Shown: positions 1-7,190, numbered from the stretch's first letter. The stretch is 14,310 nucleotides of DNA from Opitutia bacterium UBA5964 (GCA_002430605.1 DJBY01000041.1:1-14310); one strand, 5' to 3'. Program-made: numbers and translations. The notes: generated by a model not told the origin, from the letters alone.

Positions 1-102
1 TTTCAGCCGCAGGCGACAGTTCAAGCTTTGCCAAAAGAGACCAGTCTCGAGCAAAAGATGCAGATGTTAGAGCAGTCGCATGGTCACGACCACGCACATT
101 GA
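1..102 (+). CDS. C-terminal end of an unrecognised upstream protein (partial)
   Basis: Reading frame 1 is open from the window edge to a TGA at 100-102 and gives 33 residues. They are Gln/Glu/Lys-rich and end in a histidine-rich tail, SHGHDHAH. The composition looks like real protein. The other two plus frames at this edge give Arg/Cys/Ser-rich text typical of shadow frames. A His/Asp tail could bind metal, but this is only inference and no family can be named from so short a piece. No terminator-like hairpin with a T-run follows the stop. Confidence 0.4.
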   Translation, partial: FQPQATVQALPKETSLEQKMQMLEQSHGHDHAH

Positions 103-406
103 GTAGGGAGTGGGGCGGAGAGTCTTGGCATCCGCTGAATTCGACGATTTGACTGGCATTAGGTATTCGGATTCAGCGAGACAGTGGAGCCGGATGTCGT
201 GACTCGAATGGAGAGCTTTGGTTGTGTGCGAGAGATATTCGGATTTGCAGCTTTGAGTCGTTACCGCATCGATCTGGGTTGCGTGAGGAAACAAGGGGCT
301 GGAGAGGGGACTTCTACTCATTGAAACGTTATCGTCAATAGGAGCTAATGTTGCGTGCCTTAGGGTATGTTATTTTTCCAGCAAGAGAGTTAGGGATGAT
401 GCCCAT

Positions 407-434
407 GCGACCTAGGTAGTATAACGCAGGTCGC
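407..434. repeat. Inverted repeat GCGACCT-N14-AGGTCGC
   Basis: The arms GCGACCT (407-413) and AGGTCGC (428-434) are exact reverse complements separated by 14 bp. The left arm also overlaps an 8-bp palindrome, ACCTAGGT (410-417). No T-run follows, so it is not a standard intrinsic terminator. It could be an operator or an RNA hairpin upstream of the promoter for the gene at 584. Chance occurrence is possible. Confidence 0.3.
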
Positions 435-478
435 GACATAGATACACCTACTCAGGGCTCTCAAGTTTCTTACAAAAG

Positions 479-497
479 ATTTACAAGGCATGTAAAT
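479..497. promoter_or_regulatory. Candidate operator ATTTACA-N5-TGTAAAT
   Basis: A perfect 7-5-7 inverted repeat: ATTTACA at 479-485 and TGTAAAT at 491-497. Its left arm overlaps the proposed -35 element at 480-485, the position expected of a repressor or activator site. It lies about 90 bp before the ATG at 584. The regulator is unknown and none is encoded in the window. Confidence 0.35.
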
Positions 498-509
498 TAA
501 TTGTATAAG
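480..509 (+). promoter_or_regulatory. Candidate sigma-70-type promoter for the gene at 584
   Basis: TTTACA (480-485, five of six matches to TTGACA) is followed after 18 bp by TATAAG (504-509, five of six matches to TATAAT). It would leave a 5' leader of about 65-70 nt before the ATG at 584. This is the best -35/-10 pair I found in the AT-rich part of the leader. It is a visual match only. Confidence 0.4.
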
Positions 510-583
510 TAGCTAATTTGCAGTTGTTTACGTTGATTGCATGTGGGTTTAGGTGCTTTTAGAAGCATCTCATTAACCGCATT

Positions 584-3500
584 ATGAAAATACGAAATCA
601 CTTCACCCCTCAATTTAGTTTCTTAAAGAATCTCCTATTGTTGTCCTTAGTTTTGACCGTAGGAGCGACATCTGCGAGCGCACAACCCGAAGGCTACCGA
701 GATGCGTCGGTGGGTGGGCGAATTGTGTTCGGTCTCGATCCGGCAAGTCGATCCTCGAAAGTGTTTGAGGCCGTGTTCGATGGTAGTTCTCGAACTTACT
801 ACGATTATGCTTACAGCAATCAGACATGCTTTGTTGGTTTTGATAATGAAGTGAGCGCGATACCTGTTCGTATTGAATTTACACCTCGCTCTCGTAACGC
901 ATCGCGTATGGTTGGCGGAGTCTTTCAAGGTTCCAGTGAAAGCCCTTACAGTGGTTATGAAACAATCTATGAGGTAACACGGACGCCAGCCTTCGGCGCT
1001 CAGACCATTCAGCTGTCGACGACTCAGGCTTACCGCTATTTTAGATACCTTGCACCATTAGGTTCTTATGGTAATATCGCCGAATTCGATGTCATCGCAG
1101 AGGCAGTGCCCGAGCCAGAACCAACACCAGAACCAACACCCGAGCCAACACCCGAGCCAACGCCCGAACCAACGCCCGAACCAACGCCGGAGCCTACGCC
1201 AACACCCGAACCAACACCAATCCCGGAACCAACACCTACACCTGAGCCGGTTCCCTCAGTGGAGCCAGCACCTGCAGAATTGTCAGACTTAGGCGCGGAT
1301 GCACCGAGTGATTTCCGTGCCGCGAGTGTTAATGGACGAACTGTATTTGGGATCGATCCTTCTTCTCGTGAAGATCGGACTTTTGAAGCTGCGTTTGATG
1401 ATGATGTAGCAAGTTTTTACGATTATAAATATCGTGCGTATTCCAGTTACCTCGGTGTCGCTTATGCGACTGCTTCGATTCCCGCTGGAATTTCATTTAC
1501 TCCACGCGGCTCGTATCCGGAGCGAATGGTCGGTGGTCGTTTTGAAGGATCGAATGAAACTGCTTATAGCGGCTATGAAACACTTTATGAAGTGACTACG
1601 GTACCTTCGCCCTCTGGAGAGTCTGTTACTTTAAACGTAACTAAGGCGTATCGCTTTTACCGATTTGTCGGAGCTGCGGGGACTAATTGTAATGTTGCTG
1701 AGCTCTCGTTTGATTTTGTTGCATCAACTCCAACCCCGGAACCAGAGCCAACTCCAACCCCGGAACCGGAGCCAACACCAGAACCCACTCCTGAGTTAGT
1801 GACGACTGAGGTATTGCCAGATTCGCAAGGCGTTCGCTTCACTTTCAATCTAGACCAAGCCGAGCGCGTTTCCGCTGCGGTGTATGATGCGGCTGGTCGC
1901 CAATTACGCACATTGCTCTTGGCTGAGGATCTTGTTGCGGGCGAACATAGCTTAATCTGGGATGGTTTAACACGTGATAGCCAGTCAGCTGCTGCGGGTG
2001 AGTTTACTTTGAAGCTGTTGCGCTCACAGGGCTTGCAGGCGGAATATGTGACATCATTAGGGATCAATCCTGGATCGTCTCCCTATGATACTTGGGTCGG
2101 TAATCATGAAGGAGCGGCATCTGTCGCTGTGGATGGCTCTGGTGTTTATATCGCAGCGCAGAAAACCGAGACTGCTCCTGTTCTAATCAAACAGAGTTTG
2201 GATGGTAGCCAACGCCTGTGGACGCGCACACGTGATCATGTCACTGAAGGTCGTTATCAGGGAGGCATCTCGTTGGCATCTGACCAGAATGGTCGACTCT
2301 ATATGCTACAGCAAAATGGCTATATCCAAGTTATACGCACTAGCGATGGCTCGTTGCAAGAGAGCTGGGATGTGCTGCCTGCGGCAGTGAGCCGCACGAG
2401 TGCGAAGTATGAGTTGGTATATGAGCATGAGCGTTACCGTGTTGCTGAGGCCGATATGGCTGCATCGGGTAATACTTTGGTCGTGAGTTTTCGTAATGAG
2501 AATTTAGTCCGCTGGATCGATGTAACGAATGGCTCGATTCTTTCGGAAGTCAGTATTAGCCAACCTTCCGGTTTGTCCGTTAGCCCTTCAGGCGATGTCT
2601 TTGTGATCTCAGGCAATCAAGTGCTGCGTGTTGACGCGAACGGAGTTGCTGAGTCGTTGATCGATTCTGGCTTAGACGCGCCACAGCGCTTGTCGTATGA
2701 TTCTGCGAGCGACACTTTACTCGTAACAAATGGTATCACCAATGCGCAGGTGCTGCGTTATTCGCTGTCGGGTGATCTGTTGGCGACTTTTGGTCATGCC
2801 GAAGGTCGTGGCATGGGGCAATATATCGCGACTGATTACTATTCGGTTCGTGATATTACCGCGGATGGCGTTGGTGGTTATTTCGTAACTGAGCCAGAGT
2901 CTGCGCCACGACGTGTTGCGCATCTATCGGTCAATGGCTTGTTGATCGACGAGTGGTATGGTGGTCAGCCTTATTATGCATGGGCCGAGCCAGACCCAAG
3001 GGATTCGAGCAAGGTATGGGTGCATGTGGGGCAGAGCCTGGTCTATGCCGAAATTGATTTTAGCAACGGTAGCTGGAAGGTTTTGGAAACGTGGGATGTG
3101 GCGGCACTCACTGGTGGGTTGATGGAGCACGATGATGGTCATGTGGCACGTTGGCGTGTGATTTACTCCGGCGAGCAGCGCTTCTTGATTAGTGAGCAGG
3201 ATCCTCAAGTGCTCCGTCATGAGAATGGTCAATTGATACCTGTTTCAGTTTCGAGTAACGAGTCGGATGAGTTGGCGATCGCCATTGAGATGGCCGGATG
3301 GACTGGCAGTGCGCAGTCGTTCCGTTGGCTTGATTCGAATGGTGACGGCCTTGCGCAGGCGGTTGAATTCACGTTCTCTTCGAGTAGCACATCACCGAAT
3401 GCTGAGCGTATTAACGAAGATTTTAGTCTATTGGATTACGCTCGTTCCGCTGAGGCGTTCAGCGTTGAAAAAACGGACGCGAAGTGGGGTGCCTATGGAC

Positions 3501-5092
3501 CATATTATCCAATTGGCTCAGAAACCGGCTTAAACGAAGTCGTTGCGAGTAAGGATACTCAAGTGCGTGCAGGCGTGCGTGGCAGTGGTGTTTATGGCGA
3601 TTTGGATGGTAGTTATTATGCGCATTACAATATCGAAGACCAAGGTCACGGAGCAGCATGGCCGACTGATTGGGCACGGGTTTCACGCTTTGTGAAATGG
3701 GATAGCCAGGGGCAGGAACTCTGGTCGGTCGGGCGTCATGCATATCATGGTGGACTTGCTGGTGTCATAAATAACAATTCATATCTTAAAACTCCGAATG
3801 GCCAATTCCACGTGCCTGCACGTGTGATCGGTGAGGTGAGCGATGCGGTCGTGATCGCGGATCGTGTTGAATCGATGGGGATGGTTTGGACGAAAGACGG
3901 ACTGCTGGTCGGTTCATTACTCGATCGTCGCGCCGAAGATGGTTTGCCTGCATCCGTGTATTCTTGGAACATCAATGATCAAGGTGACGACGCGATTACA
4001 ACGACCGATAATGCGACCGGTGGTAGTCTTCGCGCTTATCCCGATGGAACCGTGCTATGGTTCACGCAGGGACGTAATAATGTGCCGACATATAAAATCA
4101 CCGGTTGGGGCGAGTGGACGCGTGATCAAGTTGGTTTTACTCTGAGCTCGAAGGCGCAAGCTCCGGTGGGCAATGGTGATGGTCTGAGTGCTGAGTATTT
4201 TGAAGACGCCGACCTGACTTCGCCTTCAGGTCAGGTCATCGACGCTCAAGTCTGGCATGGTCAAGCGGTGGATGCATCGGGTTATGATGCCGTGATTGAT
4301 GGCTTTGATGGGGCTGTGTTCGATTGGACTGCTGGTCCCGCTCAAGTTCAGGATGCTACCAGCTTCAGTGTCCGTTGGACGGGAGAGGTTGAAGCGCCAT
4401 TGAGCGAGTCCTTTACCTTCTCAACGTATGCACGAGGTGGTGTTCGGTTGTGGGTCAATGGCGAGCAAGTGCTTTGGGGCTGGAATGAGTTCGCTCAGCG
4501 CAGAGAGACGATGCCAATCGCTATGACAGCAGGGCAGCGTTACAATCTACAGCTCGAATACTATACGACCAGTAGTGCCCCCGCAGTGAGTTTAAATTGG
4601 GAGTCTGCTAGTATTGATCGGGAGCGAATTTCGACTAAATACTTACACTCGTCTTCATCGGCGGGGATTTATCCAACAGCACGAGCAGCAACTGACTATA
4701 TCGACGCCGCAAGTTTTGAGACGGAGTCTGGTGATATGGAAGCGTCAATGATTGATGCTTACTCTGTTAGAGGTTCGCGCCAACGTAACTTGGGTAAGAG
4801 TGGTTCGTATCTGGGATATGCTGAGGTTGCATTTCAATCGGGACTGTCAACGTTGCGTATTCAAGCGTCTGGGAGACCATCCGATTCTCGTCAGAACTTT
4901 CCAGTGCGGTTGGAGATCCGTTTAGATGGCCCCACTGGCGTATCGATTGCGACGGTAGATCTAGCTGCTGAGGTGGCAACGATTGAGGTGCCGATCAGTT
5001 CTGGAGTCACTGGTCTGCATGATGTCTATATCGTAAATGTGACTGAAGACGAATGGCATCTTATCGACTTTCGCTGGTTCCAGTTTGAGTAG
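584..5092 (+). CDS. Large secreted multidomain protein: discoidin-like repeats, FlgD-type Ig, beta-propeller, PA14, CBM6-like
   Basis: An exported 1502-aa protein, probably acting outside the cytoplasm in carbohydrate binding or surface attachment. A signal peptide covers residues 1-33 (hydrophobic LLLLSLVLTV core, cleavage after ASA). Two homologous modules follow, about 38-175 and 243-380. They share MVGG.F.GS, SGYET.YEV and YR..R motifs and resemble galactose-binding/discoidin-like folds. Each is followed by a Pro-Glu-Thr linker (176-222 and about 382-404). Residues about 405-492 look like a FlgD-type Ig domain (VYDAAGRQLRTL, WDG). About 500-1190 read as beta-propeller-like repeats and contain an EF-hand-like loop, DSNGDGLAQAVE (917-928). 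About 1200-1360 match PA14 (GLSAEYF, VRLWVNGE). About 1370-1502 resemble a CBM6 ending in a WFQF motif. I see no catalytic domain, LPXTG, PEP-CTERM, dockerin or transmembrane anchor. The ATG at 584 gives the signal peptide directly but has no clear Shine-Dalgarno. Domain limits are estimates. A link to the glycan cluster downstream is plausible but unproven. Confidence 0.93.
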   Translation: MKIRNHFTPQFSFLKNLLLLSLVLTVGATSASAQPEGYRDASVGGRIVFGLDPASRSSKVFEAVFDGSSRTYYDYAYSNQTCFVGFDNEVSAIPVRIEFTPRSRNASRMVGGVFQGSSESPYSGYETIYEVTRTPAFGAQTIQLSTTQAYRYFRYLAPLGSYGNIAEFDVIAEAVPEPEPTPEPTPEPTPEPTPEPTPEPTPEPTPTPEPTPIPEPTPTPEPVPSVEPAPAELSDLGADAPSDFRAASVNGRTVFGIDPSSREDRTFEAAFDDDVASFYDYKYRAYSSYLGVAYATASIPAGISFTPRGSYPERMVGGRFEGSNETAYSGYETLYEVTTVPSPSGESVTLNVTKAYRFYRFVGAAGTNCNVAELSFDFVASTPTPEPEPTPTPEPEPTPEPTPELVTTEVLPDSQGVRFTFNLDQAERVSAAVYDAAGRQLRTLLLAEDLVAGEHSLIWDGLTRDSQSAAAGEFTLKLLRSQGLQAEYVTSLGINPGSSPYDTWVGNHEGAASVAVDGSGVYIAAQKTETAPVLIKQSLDGSQRLWTRTRDHVTEGRYQGGISLASDQNGRLYMLQQNGYIQVIRTSDGSLQESWDVLPAAVSRTSAKYELVYEHERYRVAEADMAASGNTLVVSFRNENLVRWIDVTNGSILSEVSISQPSGLSVSPSGDVFVISGNQVLRVDANGVAESLIDSGLDAPQRLSYDSASDTLLVTNGITNAQVLRYSLSGDLLATFGHAEGRGMGQYIATDYYSVRDITADGVGGYFVTEPESAPRRVAHLSVNGLLIDEWYGGQPYYAWAEPDPRDSSKVWVHVGQSLVYAEIDFSNGSWKVLETWDVAALTGGLMEHDDGHVARWRVIYSGEQRFLISEQDPQVLRHENGQLIPVSVSSNESDELAIAIEMAGWTGSAQSFRWLDSNGDGLAQAVEFTFSSSSTSPNAERINEDFSLLDYARSAEAFSVEKTDAKWGAYGPYYPIGSETGLNEVVASKDTQVRAGVRGSGVYGDLDGSYYAHYNIEDQGHGAAWPTDWARVSRFVKWDSQGQELWSVGRHAYHGGLAGVINNNSYLKTPNGQFHVPARVIGEVSDAVVIADRVESMGMVWTKDGLLVGSLLDRRAEDGLPASVYSWNINDQGDDAITTTDNATGGSLRAYPDGTVLWFTQGRNNVPTYKITGWGEWTRDQVGFTLSSKAQAPVGNGDGLSAEYFEDADLTSPSGQVIDAQVWHGQAVDASGYDAVIDGFDGAVFDWTAGPAQVQDATSFSVRWTGEVEAPLSESFTFSTYARGGVRLWVNGEQVLWGWNEFAQRRETMPIAMTAGQRYNLQLEYYTTSSAPAVSLNWESASIDRERISTKYLHSSSSAGIYPTARAATDYIDAASFETESGDMEASMIDAYSVRGSRQRNLGKSGSYLGYAEVAFQSGLSTLRIQASGRPSDSRQNFPVRLEIRLDGPTGVSIATVDLAAEVATIEVPISSGVTGLHDVYIVNVTEDEWHLIDFRWFQFE
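1109..1249 (+). repeat. In-frame 12-bp tandem repeats encoding a Pro-Glu-Pro-Thr linker
   Basis: The DNA repeats a 12-bp unit of the type CCNGARCCNACN, encoding PEPT. Variants (PT and PI units) appear near the right end. It covers 47 codons (residues 176-222) between the two discoidin-like modules. Such Pro/Thr/Glu linkers are extended and flexible in secreted carbohydrate-active proteins. Because the unit is a multiple of three, slippage would change linker length without breaking the frame. Confidence 0.9.
1727..1795 (+). repeat. Second Pro-Thr-Glu linker with near-identical 24-bp units
   Basis: A shorter version of the upstream linker, encoding TPTPEPEP-type units after the second discoidin-like module. 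Two adjacent 24-bp units differ at a single base (CCAGAG versus CCGGAG at the end). It separates the module pair from the FlgD-type domain, so the repeats act as domain punctuation. Confidence 0.85.
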
Positions 5093-5141
5093 ATCTTATG
5101 GTCTGACTCAAATTAAGACTTCTATCCCTCCGAGATTAATC

Positions 5142-5165
5142 AGGAGCTAACGATCAATGTCTTGA
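5142..5165 (+). other. Two-codon open frame (Met-Ser-stop) behind a strong Shine-Dalgarno
   Basis: AGGAG at 5142-5146 is followed 10 nt later by ATG TCT TGA (5157-5165). This is the best ribosome-binding sequence in the 5093-5196 gap, yet it serves only a minimal frame that is not in phase with paralogue A at 5197. It may be accidental, a decayed start, or a minimal leader affecting translation of A. Confidence 0.2.
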
Positions 5166-5196
5166 TTTAGTCGCATAAGATTCTAGGTTGGAACTT

Positions 5197-6384
5197 ATGG
5201 CCGATGTTCCCAAAAAGAGGGTGCTGCTTATTTTTAATAAGTCCTCAAGTAGTTTTCCCGCGTATACATGGATGATTGCGCGTGGGGGATTAGTCGATGT
5301 GGACGTGCTCACCCCTCCGACGCACCCAGTTCGTTGTTCAAAATGGGTGATAGAAGCTCATGCATACGAGACGCCTGAGGGGTTCACACTCAAACTGGAA
5401 GGACTTCTTAATTCTGATTGTTATGATGCCATACACGCCATTGATGAATCTTCGAGGGAGTTAATCTTTGCTTCTCGTGAGGAAGATTGGTTGAAGCCAT
5501 ATTTACCTTTTGCCCATGGCTCTCTGTTGTTTGATGCGTGTAGAGATAAGGTTCTTTTCCATGAGTGGTGTGAATCACATGAGATTCCGGTTCCTCTCGC
5601 ATCTCGTGCGGATAGTTGGGACGAAGTGATTCAGCGATCAACGAGTATGTCTTATCCTTTTATCCTGAAGGGAGCAGAAGGTTCGAGGGGAGTCGAAGTG
5701 CACTTGATCCGATGCCCATCGGATCTCGCAGATGTGCCTCGCCATTCTTCGATTCAAAAGCATTGGCTACTTCAAGAGTATATTGATGGGGCAGTCGGAT
5801 ATACGTCGATCATCGCTAAAGATGGTAAACTGTATGGAACCAGCTCGTGTTATAAGCATGTAGCTCTTTCTGGAGGCTTTGGACCTGCTGCGGTGCTGAG
5901 ATATGTTGACAATGATGAGCTTGAGCGTATCGCCCGGATGGTAGCTGAGAAAAGTGGCCTTACGGGTATTGGCGGTTTTGATTGGATGGAGTCGCCCGAA
6001 GGTGAATATAAAATAATTGACCCTCACTTAGGGCGGGGGCCTGTTACCGCTGCAGTGTCTTGTCATGTTGGCATCGACCTCGGGCGGGCCTATTTTTGTA
6101 GTCTAAGTGGCGAAGAGCCAGAGCCGTTTTCGACCGCCGAAAATCGAGTCGTTTGGGTGATGCCTCAAATGATTAATATACTTTTCGACGGGCGGTTCCT
6201 TGAGGCGTTGAAAAAGTCGAATCCATTGAACTCGAATGTTTCGATTTTCTGGTATGGAGACGGTGATTTTAGAGTTTTTTGGAAAATTGCATTCCCGTTG
6301 TTTTTTGGGTGCATGCGGGTTTTGATCGGGGCACTTCGACGACGTGCCGTCAGTTCCTTTGAGAGGCTTTTTGGTAAAGCTTAA
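5197..6384 (+). CDS. ATP-grasp family ligase, paralogue A
   Basis: A 395-aa cytoplasmic enzyme of the ATP-grasp superfamily, which activates a carboxylate as an acyl-phosphate and joins it to an amine or similar nucleophile. Visible motifs: IDESSR (82-87), DK..FHEWC before the central domain, LKGAEGSRG with the likely ATP-binding Lys158, LLQEY with Glu194, GFDWM with Asp262, and IDPHLGRG with Asp275 and His277. The last motif stands where most family members have Glu-x-Asn-Pro-Arg. The C-terminal 80 residues (VMPQ, IFWYGDGDFR, then a hydrophobic and Arg-rich tail) are shared with B and C and could touch the membrane. I chose ATG 5197 over the in-frame TTG at 5188 because it aligns with the starts of B and C. 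Its last 35 bp overlap the convergent SET gene. The substrate is unknown. A glycan-decorating role is inferred from the neighbours. Confidence 0.85.
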   Translation: MADVPKKRVLLIFNKSSSSFPAYTWMIARGGLVDVDVLTPPTHPVRCSKWVIEAHAYETPEGFTLKLEGLLNSDCYDAIHAIDESSRELIFASREEDWLKPYLPFAHGSLLFDACRDKVLFHEWCESHEIPVPLASRADSWDEVIQRSTSMSYPFILKGAEGSRGVEVHLIRCPSDLADVPRHSSIQKHWLLQEYIDGAVGYTSIIAKDGKLYGTSSCYKHVALSGGFGPAAVLRYVDNDELERIARMVAEKSGLTGIGGFDWMESPEGEYKIIDPHLGRGPVTAAVSCHVGIDLGRAYFCSLSGEEPEPFSTAENRVVWVMPQMINILFDGRFLEALKKSNPLNSNVSIFWYGDGDFRVFWKIAFPLFFGCMRVLIGALRRRAVSSFERLFGKA

Positions 6385-6925
6385 TGAAGTATTTAGGCAT
6401 GTGAGGATAGCTCATATCAAATCGTTCTAGGCTGATTGATTGAACAGAACCGATCTCACCTGAGCAGTTAGAGCAGTCGCAGGCACAGTCCATCTTCCAA
6501 TCGATTTCGTCATCAGAGGTCGAATAATCGTAGGCGAGTTCTTCATCGGCTTCGATATCACGAAGGGCAACAAAGGTTCGAGTGTCGCTAATCCCGACGT
6601 TTGGAGTGCATCCATGATTGATTTTGACAAAGGGATGTTCGACTTCGACCCAGACGCCGCTTTCGATGCCATACCAATTTGGAAAGAGATAGCAATCGTC
6701 TCCCTCAAAGTGCCCGAACCGAACAGGGCCATTGGCGACACAGATGACCTTGCCTTGTTTGACTGCTTTGTTGGTAAATAAGCCTTCGCCTTTGTGGTCT
6801 ACTTCTTGAACGTATAAATTACGTTTTGCCCCGGTCGATCCGAAGCGAAAGTAGGTATAGATTAATGCGTAAGCATAAGAGCCTCTTAGATAATAGTAGG
6901 CCTTACGTAAAATAGATATAATCAT
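6350..6925 (-). CDS. SET-domain protein methyltransferase-like
   Basis: A compact 191-aa protein. SET domains transfer a methyl group from S-adenosylmethionine, usually to protein lysines. Signatures are in order: GEGLF (46-50), NHGCTPN (103-109, the NHxCxPN knot motif), ELAYDYS (129-135) and a post-SET cysteine cluster (Cys147, 149, 151 and 154). With Cys106, these could build the usual zinc site beside the active site. The N-terminus (1-35) has Tyr-rich hydrophobic text, IISILRKAYYYLRGSYAYAL, that could contact a membrane. The gene lies on the opposite strand to its neighbours and its 3' end overlaps ATP-grasp A by 35 bp, so the two transcripts would be antisense. The ATG at 6925 has no obvious Shine-Dalgarno. 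Its substrate is unknown and need not be histone-like. It may methylate a cluster protein or be an unrelated insertion. Confidence 0.85.
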   Translation of the reverse strand: MIISILRKAYYYLRGSYAYALIYTYFRFGSTGAKRNLYVQEVDHKGEGLFTNKAVKQGKVICVANGPVRFGHFEGDDCYLFPNWYGIESGVWVEVEHPFVKINHGCTPNVGISDTRTFVALRDIEADEELAYDYSTSDDEIDWKMDCACDCSNCSGEIGSVQSISLERFDMSYPHMPKYFIKLYQKASQRN

Positions 6926-7106
6926 GCGTGCTGGGGTTCGGCTGACAGAGTTGTTTGGTATCTCGGGTTTGTAGATATTGATTAACTAAGGCGAAGTATG
7001 AGTGCTTGGCGTTTAGTTTTAATGTCCGCTGCTTTTTTCTGGAGAGGCGCTGGTCAATTTGAAATAAGAAGTTCTTTAGTCTGAGCTCTTCTGGGTGTTC
7101 GTTCAT
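6903..7106 (-). CDS. Possible small hypothetical protein upstream of the SET gene
   Basis: A 67-aa frame starting with MNEHPEELRLKNFLFQIDQR and rich in Lys, Leu, Gln and Asn. Its composition is more protein-like than that of the shadow frames elsewhere in the window. Its 3' end overlaps the SET start by 23 bp in another frame, as in a translationally coupled pair. It fills the otherwise empty gap between the SET start and ATP-grasp B. Against it: no Shine-Dalgarno, no recognisable family, and a Ser/Thr/Asp/Tyr-rich end. It could instead be 5' leader sequence for the SET gene. Confidence 0.25.
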   Translation of the reverse strand: MNEHPEELRLKNFLFQIDQRLSRKKQRTLKLNAKHSYFALVNQYLQTRDTKQLCQPNPSTHDYIYFT

Positions 7107-7190
7107 TTTTTGAGCGATCTCGTATTCCTACCTTGCCACTCGATGGAGATGCTTCACAAATTAAATTGCAACGATGAATTCAGCTATATC

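Larger units (their letters stand above)
103..583. other. Non-coding region upstream of the large secreted protein
   Basis: This stretch of about 480 bp holds no convincing gene. The only long reading frame (minus strand, 67-321) is Ser/His/Thr/Pro-rich, overlaps the upstream gene tail and matches nothing I recognise. Two perfect inverted repeats (407-434 and 479-497) and a candidate promoter (480-509) sit in its right half, consistent with a control region for the gene at 584. A 5-bp hairpin (554-567, loop TTAG) lies just before the start codon. No tRNA, rRNA or known riboswitch is recognisable by eye. Confidence 0.6.

Noticed and set aside
164..245. Direct repeat TATTCGGATT at 164-173 and 236-245
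   Set aside because: Only 10 bp, two copies, with no flanking symmetry or mobile gene; chance similarity is likely.
67..321. 84-aa minus-strand reading frame at the left end
   Set aside because: Ser/Thr/His-rich text without motifs, overlapping the tail of the upstream plus-strand gene; no ribosome-binding site or family signal.
1109..1249. Regular short repeats resembling a CRISPR array
   Set aside because: The units are contiguous, 12 bp long, in frame and encode PEPT; there are no unique spacers.
5093..5181. 8-bp inverted repeat ATCTTATG / CATAAGAT flanking the gap before ATP-grasp A
   Set aside because: The arms are 73 bp apart, short and AT-rich, with no supporting inner structure or T-run; treated as chance.
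7095..7190. Longer N-terminus for ATP-grasp B starting at 7095, 7143 or 7149
   Set aside because: The extra residues have no counterpart in A, and the start at 7191 puts all motifs of the three paralogues in register.
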